Of a stretch of DNA of 20,840 nt, positions 1 through 5,808 are shown piece after piece. The notes under the pieces are model-generated. The model was not told the origin of the DNA and searched no databases. It was given only the letters and a program-made list of their open reading frames with translations. The stretch is from Erysipelotrichaceae bacterium. Its GTDB lineage: Bacteria; Bacillota_I; Bacilli_A; Erysipelotrichales; Erysipelotrichaceae. Location of the stretch: positions 1 to 20,840 of the forward strand of contig JAFONG010000101.1 in NCBI GenBank assembly GCA_017418585.1, in the 5' to 3' direction. The position numbers and the translations under genes were made by a program. How positions within the stretch are numbered: position 1 is the stretch's first letter; every line of letters begins with the position of its first letter.

Positions 1-237
1 GTCCTGATTACGCAGTATCTGAATCTGGCCGGTCCTGTACCGCCTCTGGTTTTTGCGATCGCCATGTTTGCTTTGAAGGACTATGAAGTAGCCGTAATGT
101 CGGCGATCCTGTTTGTGATCGCCCTGGCAAAGCACTGGTCGTTTATCATGGGTATCTTTGACCATACCACGGAGAAAACCGATGTAATCGGTGCGATCAG
201 AAAGAAACTGAACAAGAACAAAACAAAAGATGCTTAA
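1..237 (+). CDS. C-terminal part of a membrane protein, possibly glycerol-3-phosphate acyltransferase PlsY
   Basis: The reading frame is open from base 1 to a TAA at 235-237, giving the last 78 residues of a protein whose start lies outside the window. Two hydrophobic stretches (about residues 14-24 and 31-43) are followed by a basic, lysine-rich tail. The pattern ITQYLNL near the start and KHWSFIMG...TTEKT near the second membrane segment resemble the end of PlsY proteins, which close with a KHRxNIxRLLxGTE-like motif, but the match is loose. If correct, it would acylate glycerol-3-phosphate with acyl phosphate in the membrane. Another small polytopic membrane protein is equally possible. The frame and stop are certain; the family call is tentative. 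Confidence 0.6.
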   Translation, partial: VLITQYLNLAGPVPPLVFAIAMFALKDYEVAVMSAILFVIALAKHWSFIMGIFDHTTEKTDVIGAIRKKLNKNKTKDA

Positions 238-245
238 AACAGAAG

Positions 246-271
246 AAGACTGCCTCAAGGCAGTCTTTCTT
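246..271 (+). terminator. Intrinsic terminator after the first gene
   Basis: A perfect 9-bp stem pairs AAGACTGCC (246-254) with GGCAGTCTT (259-267) around a TCAA loop, followed by a T-rich run. It begins 8 bases after the upstream stop codon and separates that gene from the next one. Confidence 0.85.
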
Positions 272-299
272 ATGAAAAAGATGTAGAATGAAATAGTAA

Positions 300-815
300 A
301 TGAATAACTGCATCGGCAACAGGATCATCGTTTTGGGCTGTTCAGGAAGCGGCAAGAGCACTTTTGCGAAAAAACTGCGCGAGTGTACAGGCCTTCCTCT
401 GTTTCATCTTGACAACATCTGGTGGAAACCCGACATGAGCCACATCGCCAGGGAAGAATTCGATGAGAAGCTGGAAGCGATCCTGCAGGGCGATAAATGG
501 ATCATCGACGGCGACTACAGCCGGACTTATGAAACAAGGATCAAGGCCTGCGATACGGTCATCTTTCTTGACTGCAGCGAAGAAGAATGCATGGAAGGCA
601 TCACCCGGAGAGTCGGCGAGAAACGGAGCGACATTCCCTGGGTGGAAGAACATCTGGATCCCGAGCTGGTAGAGATGGTTCGGAGTTATCGCAGCGAAAA
701 TCGCCCTGTCCTGTATGCTTTGCTGGAACAGTATCGGGATAAAAAGAAAATCATATTCAAGACACGCCATGAAGCAGATGAGTGGCTGGATAAATACCGC
801 AGTCAACAGAACTGA
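300..815 (+). CDS. P-loop NTPase, adenylate kinase-like / FlaR-type protein
   Basis: The 171-residue protein opens with a clear Walker A motif, GCSGSGKST (residues 13-21), in the strand-loop-helix setting of small nucleoside/shikimate/adenylate-kinase-like proteins. The following segment LFHLDNIWWKPD is typical of the family often named 'DNA topology modulation protein FlaR-related', whose substrate is not established. WIIDGDY and VIFLDC fit the later core strands. It is probably a soluble cytoplasmic phosphotransferase. The start at 300 lacks a recognisable Shine-Dalgarno sequence; a TAGAAT hexamer at 284-289 could be a -10 box placing transcription start within a few bases of the ATG. The fold is confident, the reaction is not. 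Confidence 0.85.
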   Translation: MNNCIGNRIIVLGCSGSGKSTFAKKLRECTGLPLFHLDNIWWKPDMSHIAREEFDEKLEAILQGDKWIIDGDYSRTYETRIKACDTVIFLDCSEEECMEGITRRVGEKRSDIPWVEEHLDPELVEMVRSYRSENRPVLYALLEQYRDKKKIIFKTRHEADEWLDKYRSQQN

Positions 816-832
816 AACAAGGAGGGAACAAT

Positions 833-1501
833 ATGTTTGTATTCTGGGGAGATGGATCTAAAGAAGCGATGGATCTGGTAAAGAGCATCATTGTCCGCAG
901 TACGGAGAACTTCAACTGGACGTTTATTTTCATTCTGTCCGTAGTCTTCTATGTTTACTGGTCAGAAATCAACAAGAAGAACTACAAGGTCATCTATGCC
1001 GGTCTGGCGCTGTATGGCGTTCACTGGCTGTATGAGATCGGGAATGCGATTATCGCTTATGTTTTCGGTTATCCGCTCTGGTCCGTCAGCAATGCCTCTA
1101 CGACCTTCATTCTGCTGATCGGGGTCTGCTGGGAACTGTCGATGATGTTCTCTCTGGCAGGCATCATATCGTATAAGATGTTACCGGATGATCCAAAAGC
1201 AAGATATTTTGCCAAGGACGGGAAAGGCGGTATCAGCTGCAAATTCGCCGGAGCCTTAAGCATGGCTCTGCTGTTTGCGCTGGTTGAATCATTCCTGGCT
1301 GGAACATCCAACCATTCCTTTATCTGGGTTTATAAATGGTGGGGCGTACTGCCTGTATTCATAACCACATACATTCCGTTCTTCCTTGCCAGCAATTATG
1401 TTCCTGACATGGAGCCGAAGAAGAGGAACGCTTTCCTGATCGGTGTATGGGGGCTTGTAGCTTTGCTGCTCATTACTTTAATCCCATTAGGAATCATTTA
1501 A
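833..1501 (+). CDS. Integral membrane protein of unknown function, about 6 segments
   Basis: This 222-residue protein is not recognised. It contains several hydrophobic segments (roughly residues 28-45, 54-75, 87-114, 136-154, 165-186 and 200-221), with an amphipathic N-terminus and a basic loop (PKKRN) before the last segment. Aromatic residues are frequent (WSEINKKNYK, YKWWGV). A strong AAGGAGGG site at 819-826 supports the start, and the gene begins 17 bases after the P-loop gene. The next gene's ATG directly abuts this stop codon, so the two are probably co-transcribed and may work together. No catalytic or transport signature was found. Confidence 0.85.
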   Translation: MFVFWGDGSKEAMDLVKSIIVRSTENFNWTFIFILSVVFYVYWSEINKKNYKVIYAGLALYGVHWLYEIGNAIIAYVFGYPLWSVSNASTTFILLIGVCWELSMMFSLAGIISYKMLPDDPKARYFAKDGKGGISCKFAGALSMALLFALVESFLAGTSNHSFIWVYKWWGVLPVFITTYIPFFLASNYVPDMEPKKRNAFLIGVWGLVALLLITLIPLGII

Positions 1502-1852
1502 ATGTTAAAGAAAAACCTGATCTGTATCCTGACAAATGCATCGTTGATGATCGTATTGCCTTTGTGTACAGTAAGATTCATCAGAAACGATGCGGCCATG
1601 GCGGTCTGTCTGATCCTGTTCTTTGCGGTTAATCCAATCGCAGCCATAATGACAGGGATTTTTACAGGCAAAAATATCTACAGTCGCTGGTTTCAGCCTT
1701 TGCTTCTGCCGGTGCTGTTTATTACAGGTGTATGGATCGCCTTTGAAATGGGAGAAAAGGATTTCCTGATCTATGCGGCTATATATCTGATATTGGGATA
1801 TCTTTCAGCGATTATCACGGTTTTTATAAATAAGAAAAATCAACGATATTAA
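1502..1852 (+). CDS. Small membrane protein of unknown function, 116 aa
   Basis: The protein consists almost entirely of four hydrophobic segments (about residues 7-22, 30-52, 62-80 and 88-108) with short positively charged connections (KKN, RNDA, KKNQRY), as in small four-helix membrane proteins. No family is recognised. Its ATG follows the upstream stop without a gap, which suggests translation by re-initiation, since no strong independent ribosome-binding site is seen. It is best treated as a partner of the preceding membrane protein. Confidence 0.75.
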   Translation: MLKKNLICILTNASLMIVLPLCTVRFIRNDAAMAVCLILFFAVNPIAAIMTGIFTGKNIYSRWFQPLLLPVLFITGVWIAFEMGEKDFLIYAAIYLILGYLSAIITVFINKKNQRY

Positions 1853-1878
1853 GAAAAAACTGAGTATAGGAGAAGACT

Positions 1879-2214
1879 ATGAGAAATCTGGTTGGATACT
1901 GCGGACTGGATTGTGAGAAATGCGATGCCTACATCGCTACGTTAAACAACGATCAGCAGCTACGGGAAAAGACCGCAAAGCTTTGGAGTGAATTGAATCA
2001 GTATCCGATCACTCCGGAACAGATCAACTGTCAGGGTTGCAGAGTTGAAGGAGTGAAAACGGTATTCTGTGACAGCCTTTGTGAGGTCCGTAAGTGTGCC
2101 ATGAAGAAGAAGATGGAAACATGCGGTGTATGCCCGGAGATGGAACAGTGTCCGAAGCTTGGCGTAATGGTTTCAAATAATCCTGATCTGCTGAACAATC
2201 TGAGAGAAAAATGA
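1879..2214 (+). CDS. DUF3795-type cysteine-rich protein
   Basis: The 111-residue protein has eleven cysteines, mostly in pairs or clusters: C8, C12/C15 (YCGLDCEKC), C51/C54 (CQGC), C64/C68, C73, C82/C85 (CGVC) and C91. This opening and spacing are typical of the DUF3795 family, small proteins thought to bind metal or an Fe-S cluster; no reaction is established. A TAGGAG site lies 8 bases before the ATG. The last four bases overlap the next gene (ATGA at 2211-2214), so translation of the Nudix gene is probably coupled to it. Confidence 0.85.
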   Translation: MRNLVGYCGLDCEKCDAYIATLNNDQQLREKTAKLWSELNQYPITPEQINCQGCRVEGVKTVFCDSLCEVRKCAMKKKMETCGVCPEMEQCPKLGVMVSNNPDLLNNLREK

Positions 2215-2729
2215 AAAGAGAAATAATAAAAGATAAACCGGAAATGAAAAGGATCGAAATCATTGGTGATAATTATTTCGGTTATTGGGATAGAGAACGT
2301 ATCGCCTGCAGAGGCATCGTCATTCAGGATGATAAGGTACTTCTTTCTTACGAGACAAAGACTGATACCTGGATGCTTCCAGGAGGAGGTCTAGAAGACG
2401 GTGAAGATGAAAAATCCTGCTGCTGCAGAGAGGTTTCTGAAGAAACGGAAATCATCGTCGAACCGCTGTCTTGTGTTCTGGAAATCGATGAATACTACGA
2501 AAACTGCAGATATGAAACGAAGTATTATACGGCTTCCGTTAAAGGAAGATGTGAAACCAGACTGACGAAAAGAGAAGAAGAAACCGGGATGGAGCAAAGA
2601 TGGCTTATGATCAATGAAGCCATAGATGTCTTCTCTACGCACACTTTCTATGACGGTACCGATGAAATGAAAAGAGGGCTGTATCTGCGTGAGTATACAG
2701 CCTTATGTGAACTGTTTAAGAAGAACTGA
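2211..2729 (+). CDS. Nudix hydrolase
   Basis: The 172-residue protein carries a Nudix box at about residues 60-82. It follows the G-x5-E-x7-R-E-U-x-E-E pattern (GLEDGE ... REVSEE), which binds Mg2+ and hydrolyses nucleoside-diphosphate-linked substrates. The usual glycine near the end of the box is replaced by glutamate (EETEI instead of EETGI), and three adjacent cysteines precede the catalytic RE. The metal-binding glutamates are intact, so activity is likely; the substrate cannot be read from sequence. The start codon lies inside the end of the DUF3795 gene, and the proposed start is the only one consistent with that coupling. Confidence 0.88.
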   Translation: MKREIIKDKPEMKRIEIIGDNYFGYWDRERIACRGIVIQDDKVLLSYETKTDTWMLPGGGLEDGEDEKSCCCREVSEETEIIVEPLSCVLEIDEYYENCRYETKYYTASVKGRCETRLTKREEETGMEQRWLMINEAIDVFSTHTFYDGTDEMKRGLYLREYTALCELFKKN

Positions 2730-2735
2730 ATCAAT

Positions 2736-3275
2736 ATGAAAAGATACATCGCATTGTTGAGGGGCATCAATATCAGCGGCAAAAACAGGATTCCGATGGC
2801 TGAACTGAAAAAGGGATTTGAGGATCTTTCTTTTCAGAACGTAAAGACTTATCTCAACAGCGGAAATGTGATTTTCTCTAACGGTGAAGAGGATAATCAA
2901 GCACTGAAAAGCATTATTGAGCAGATGATCAAAGAAAGATTCGGGTTGCAAATCCCTGTTTATGTCATCACAAAAGAAAAACTGGAAGACATACTGGATC
3001 ATGCACCGGAGTGGTGGGGAAAAGGTGACAAGGAGATTTATGACAATCTGATCTTTATCCTGCCTCCGGCGACATTCTCCGAAGTATATGAGAGGATCGG
3101 AGAACCGAAGGAAGGTCTGGAAAAGATTATGAACTATCGGGATGTCATCTTCTGGTCATTCGATCTTAAACATTACCAGAAAACGAACTGGTGGCCTAAG
3201 ACTGCCGGTCTGGAAATCGGGATGAAGCTGACGATCAGAACCGCGAATACGGTCAGAAAGATCGTCGCCATGTGA
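2736..3275 (+). CDS. DUF1697 family protein
   Basis: The 179-residue protein starts MKRYIALLRGINISGKN and continues with MAELKKGFEDLSF and TYLNSGNVIF. These are hallmark motifs of DUF1697, a widespread family of small soluble proteins with no established function. The usual C-terminal signature around NWWPKTAG and TIRTANTV is present, so the gene looks full length. It begins 6 bases after the Nudix stop and lacks a strong ribosome-binding site of its own. Confidence 0.9.
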   Translation: MKRYIALLRGINISGKNRIPMAELKKGFEDLSFQNVKTYLNSGNVIFSNGEEDNQALKSIIEQMIKERFGLQIPVYVITKEKLEDILDHAPEWWGKGDKEIYDNLIFILPPATFSEVYERIGEPKEGLEKIMNYRDVIFWSFDLKHYQKTNWWPKTAGLEIGMKLTIRTANTVRKIVAM

Positions 3276-3296
3276 TGGCATTAAGGAATTGTGCTG

Positions 3297-3440
3297 ATGG
3301 AAAAGAAGAAACCCGGAGACATGCTCCATGACGGCGTACTTGCCTATGGGGTGGTCATTGGAAGATTTGTGTTTGAAAATGAGTTTTCTCTGGAAGACGC
3401 AGATCTTTCCCTTACGGAGACTTATCAGGAAAAAGGATGA
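3297..3440 (+). CDS. Short acidic ORF, probably the displaced front part of the next gene
   Basis: A 47-codon frame (MEKKKPGDMLHDGVLAYG...) begins 9 bases after an AAGGA site at 3283-3287 and ends at TGA 3438-3440. It lies in a different frame from the lysozyme-like gene that follows. At the A5 run just before its stop (about 3430-3434), loss of one A would fuse the frame into DDTRDVLNLSSNRLKEDMKHM, which continues without a stop into the downstream protein. The acidic, protein-like composition and the good ribosome-binding site suggest that 3297-4059 was one gene of about 253 codons, now split by a frameshift or a sequencing error. A free-standing small protein is the alternative. Confidence 0.4.
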   Translation: MEKKKPGDMLHDGVLAYGVVIGRFVFENEFSLEDADLSLTETYQEKG

Positions 3441-3486
3441 TACTCGTGATGTTTTAAATCTCTCATCCAACAGATTAAAGGAAGAC

Positions 3487-4059
3487 ATGAAGCATATGAT
3501 CAGGATCATCAGCAACAGAAAAGCAGAAAGAATCATCAGACATTTTAGTGAATGGATCAATACGGTATCAAATCGTTACCGTGTTCCTTCTGCCGTAATC
3601 AAGGCGATCTTATACACGGAAATGACCAGGATGGATATACTGGATCCTTTGGTGGATCTGATTGTCGGGACTCGTCTGTTCGCCAGGAAAGACAGTTCAA
3701 CGGGCTATGCCCAGATTTTTGCCTACGTCGGCGTGAATGCCGTAAACTTCGCGGTCGATGAAGGGCTTGCGGATTATCGGAAACTGAACATTCCCTGCGA
3801 ACACCGTCTTGACAGCAGCGATCCAAAGGATGTCCATACGATGTGGAAATACCTGCATCGTAATCCTGAAGCGAACATCGAGATCGCCGCTTTAAATATC
3901 CTTTGCGCAGCCAAAGAGATGACCGGAAGGATTGATTTCGCAAGTTTTTCGGAAGACGAACTGAAACTGGTGCTGACCCGATACAATGCCAATACGGACC
4001 ATATCACGGCTTATGGAGAAGAGGCCTATGGGCATTATCTTCGTTATCGAAACAATTAA
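3487..4059 (+). CDS. Lysozyme / lytic transglycosylase-like protein, no signal peptide
   Basis: From ATG 3487 (AAAGGA about 5 bases upstream) the protein has 190 residues. Four landmarks, in order, recall the goose-lysozyme/Slt fold: a glutamate at the end of a helix (AILYTEM, E45); STGYAQI (71-77), in the place of SxGLMQI; NPEANIEIAALNI (126-138), like the NIxxGAxYL helix; and RYNAN (165-169) followed by a Tyr/Gly-rich helix, like AYNxG. This suggests peptidoglycan cleavage with E45 as acid. No signal peptide or membrane segment is visible, so how it would reach the wall is unclear. The frame stays open upstream, and the natural start may be at 3297 in another frame. It is not tightly matched to any one family. 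Confidence 0.7.
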   Translation: MKHMIRIISNRKAERIIRHFSEWINTVSNRYRVPSAVIKAILYTEMTRMDILDPLVDLIVGTRLFARKDSSTGYAQIFAYVGVNAVNFAVDEGLADYRKLNIPCEHRLDSSDPKDVHTMWKYLHRNPEANIEIAALNILCAAKEMTGRIDFASFSEDELKLVLTRYNANTDHITAYGEEAYGHYLRYRNN

Positions 4060-4064
4060 ACGTT

Positions 4065-4100
4065 TTTACTGATGAATCGCCCCGTTCTCTATGATAGAAT
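4065..4100 (+). promoter_or_regulatory. Promoter of the glycine cleavage operon
   Basis: TATGAT (4090-4095) overlaps a second -10-like TAGAAT (4095-4100). A T-rich TTTACT (4065-4070) is a weak -35 at slightly long spacing. The site lies about 25 bases before the riboswitch and immediately after the upstream gene's stop, where a promoter is expected. Confidence 0.5.
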
Positions 4101-4122
4101 AAAGACAGATAAGTGGAAGAAG

Positions 4123-4269
4123 AAACCGGGAGAGATTTCCAGACAGGAAACACCGAAGGGGATCAGAAACTCTCAGGTAAAAGGACCGGTTTTGGACAGA
4201 CTCTGGAGAGCAATATGCACCAAAGAAGCAATCCTCAAAAGGGAGAATCTTTCAGGTAAAAAAACAGAG
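4123..4269 (+). ncRNA. Tandem glycine riboswitch (two aptamers)
   Basis: Two consecutive glycine aptamers precede gcvT. Aptamer 1 (about 4123-4192) is closed by AAACCGG pairing with CCGGTTT. It contains the conserved GGAGAG, CACCGAAGG and CTCTCAGGTAAAAGGAC blocks, plus a TTTCC/GGAAA hairpin. Aptamer 2 (about 4201-4269) is closed by CTCTG pairing with CAGAG. It has GGAGAG, CACCAAAGAAGC and CTTTCAGGTAAAA, which are recognisable but depart from consensus. An 8-base linker joins them. This class binds glycine and normally turns on glycine-cleavage operons when glycine is plentiful, which fits the six genes downstream. The call rests on motif recognition and pairing done by eye. Confidence 0.93.
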
Positions 4270-4297
4270 GCAGGAAAACGGTTTTCCTGTCTTTTTC
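4270..4297 (+). terminator. Terminator-like hairpin of the glycine riboswitch expression platform
   Basis: CAGGAAAA (4271-4278) pairs with TTTTCCTG (4282-4289) around a 3-base loop, followed by TCTTTTTC. The hairpin starts right after the closing stem of aptamer 2 and ends just before the gcvT ribosome-binding site, the usual position of a regulated terminator. The competing antiterminator is not obvious. GGTTTT near the end of aptamer 1 (4188-4193) could pair with part of the AAAAC strand. Confidence 0.7.
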
Positions 4298-4318
4298 AAA
4301 GAAAAGGAGAATAATAAT

Positions 4319-5404
4319 ATGGAACTGAAAACACCTTTGTATGATGTTCATGTGAGGGAAAAAGGGAAGATCGTCCCGTTTGCGGGCTATCTGCTACCGG
4401 TTCAGTATGAGGGAGTCATCGCGGAACATCTGGCAGTACGCAAACAGGCCGGTCTTTTTGATGTCTCGCACATGGGAGAGATCACGATCAAGGGACCGGG
4501 AGCGCTGGCTACCTTGAACCATCTGCTTACCAACGACTTCACCAGGATGTCGACCGGCAAGGTCAGATACAGCGTCATGTGCAACGAAAACGGCGGATGT
4601 GTCGACGACCTGCTGGTATACAAGTTCGGCGAGGAGGACTACTTCCTGGTCGTGAACGCTTCCAACCGTCATAAGGATTTTGAGCACATGAAGAAGAACA
4701 TCCTTCCGGATACGGAAATCGAGGATATTTCCGATACTCTTGCGCAGGTCGCTCTGCAGGGCCCGAATTCCAGAGAAATCATGAAGAAAGTCATGAAGGA
4801 AGAGGATATTCCGGAGAAGTACTATACGGCCAAGAGAAATGTCGATATCGGCGGCATGGACTGCATCATTTCCTATACGGGATATACCGGAGAAGCGGGT
4901 TACGAGATCTATACGGCAAACGAGAATGCCGAGAAGATGTGGGATCTTCTGAGAGAAAACGGAAAAGAATTCGGTCTGATCCCATGCGGTTTAGGCGCAA
5001 GAGATACGCTGCGTCTGGAAGCTTCGATGCCGCTGTACGGTCATGAGATGGATGAAGTGATTTCGCCGCTTGAAACGGGTCTGGACTTTGGCGTCAAGAT
5101 GGACAAGGAAGAATTCATCGGTAAGCAGGCGCTGCTGGATAGAGGAGAACCTAAGATCTGCAGAGTCGGTCTGACGATCCTGGACAGAGGCGTCTTAAGA
5201 GAGCACCAGGATGTCTATATCGGCGATGAAAAGATCGGTCATACGACCAGCGGAACCTTCTCGCCGCTGCTGAAGACTTCCATTGCCATGGCTCTGATCG
5301 ACAGGAAGTATTCGGCTCTGGATACGGTAGTGGAAGTAGATGTCAGAGGAAGAAGATTAAAGGCTAAGATCGTAGAAATGCCTTTCTATACCAGAAACAG
5401 ATAA
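4319..5404 (+). CDS. gcvT: Aminomethyltransferase, glycine cleavage T-protein
   Basis: The 361-residue protein is full length for GcvT. It moves the aminomethyl group from lipoylated GcvH to tetrahydrofolate, releasing ammonia and making 5,10-methylene-THF. Recognisable motifs are GLFDVSHMGE (45-54), NGGCVDDLLVY (91-101, holding the conserved active-site aspartate), ALQGPNSR, SYTGYTGEAGYE, GLGARDTLRLEA and the C-terminal TSGTFSPLLK. An AAAGGAG site at 4303-4309 sets the start. It is the first gene behind the glycine riboswitch, and gcvH follows 21 bases later. Confidence 0.98.
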   Translation: MELKTPLYDVHVREKGKIVPFAGYLLPVQYEGVIAEHLAVRKQAGLFDVSHMGEITIKGPGALATLNHLLTNDFTRMSTGKVRYSVMCNENGGCVDDLLVYKFGEEDYFLVVNASNRHKDFEHMKKNILPDTEIEDISDTLAQVALQGPNSREIMKKVMKEEDIPEKYYTAKRNVDIGGMDCIISYTGYTGEAGYEIYTANENAEKMWDLLRENGKEFGLIPCGLGARDTLRLEASMPLYGHEMDEVISPLETGLDFGVKMDKEEFIGKQALLDRGEPKICRVGLTILDRGVLREHQDVYIGDEKIGHTTSGTFSPLLKTSIAMALIDRKYSALDTVVEVDVRGRRLKAKIVEMPFYTRNR

Positions 5405-5425
5405 ACATTAAAGGAGGAAAGAAAA

Positions 5426-5806
5426 ATGTTTAAAAATCCTGAAGAACTGAAGTATACCAAGACTCATGAATGGGTAAAAGAAGAAGACGGTCTTTATGTT
5501 GTAGGTCTGACCGACTTTGCGCAGGATGCGCTGGGCGATATCGTATTTGTCAATCTGCCTCAGACAGGTGATGCGGTTACAGCAGGAGAAGCTTTTTCCG
5601 ATGTCGAGTCTGTCAAGGCCGTCAGCGATGTTTTCTCTCCGGTGACCGGCGTTGTTGCGGAAATCAACGAAGAGATACTGGACAATCCTGCATTGGTTAA
5701 TGAAGACTGCTACGGCGCATGGCTGATCAAAGTCAGTGACGTAACGGGAACCGAAGAACTGCTGGATGCGGCAGCATACGAAGAAGTCTGTGCAAACGAG
5801 GCCTGA
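5426..5806 (+). CDS. gcvH: Glycine cleavage system H-protein (lipoyl carrier)
   Basis: The 126-residue lipoyl-domain protein shuttles the aminomethyl intermediate between the P, T and L proteins. The lipoylation lysine is K64 in ESVKAVSD, and THEWV near the N-terminus, LGDIVFVNLP and the NPALVNEDCYGAWL segment are all typical of GcvH. The length is normal. A strong AAAGGAGG lies upstream, and gcvPA begins two bases after the stop. The lipoate ligase encoded further down the operon is the likely enzyme that modifies K64. Confidence 0.98.
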   Translation: MFKNPEELKYTKTHEWVKEEDGLYVVGLTDFAQDALGDIVFVNLPQTGDAVTAGEAFSDVESVKAVSDVFSPVTGVVAEINEEILDNPALVNEDCYGAWLIKVSDVTGTEELLDAAAYEEVCANEA

Positions 5807-5808
5807 TC

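Noticed and set aside
3328..3486. Upstream extension of the lysozyme-like frame
   Set aside because: Its first part (to about 3430) overlaps, in another frame, the better-supported ORF at 3297 and is of low-quality composition; only the part after the A5 run looks genuine.
4072..4314. 80-codon open frame upstream of gcvT
   Set aside because: It lies over the promoter, both glycine aptamers and the terminator hairpin; the sequence is explained by RNA structure, and the frame has no ribosome-binding site.
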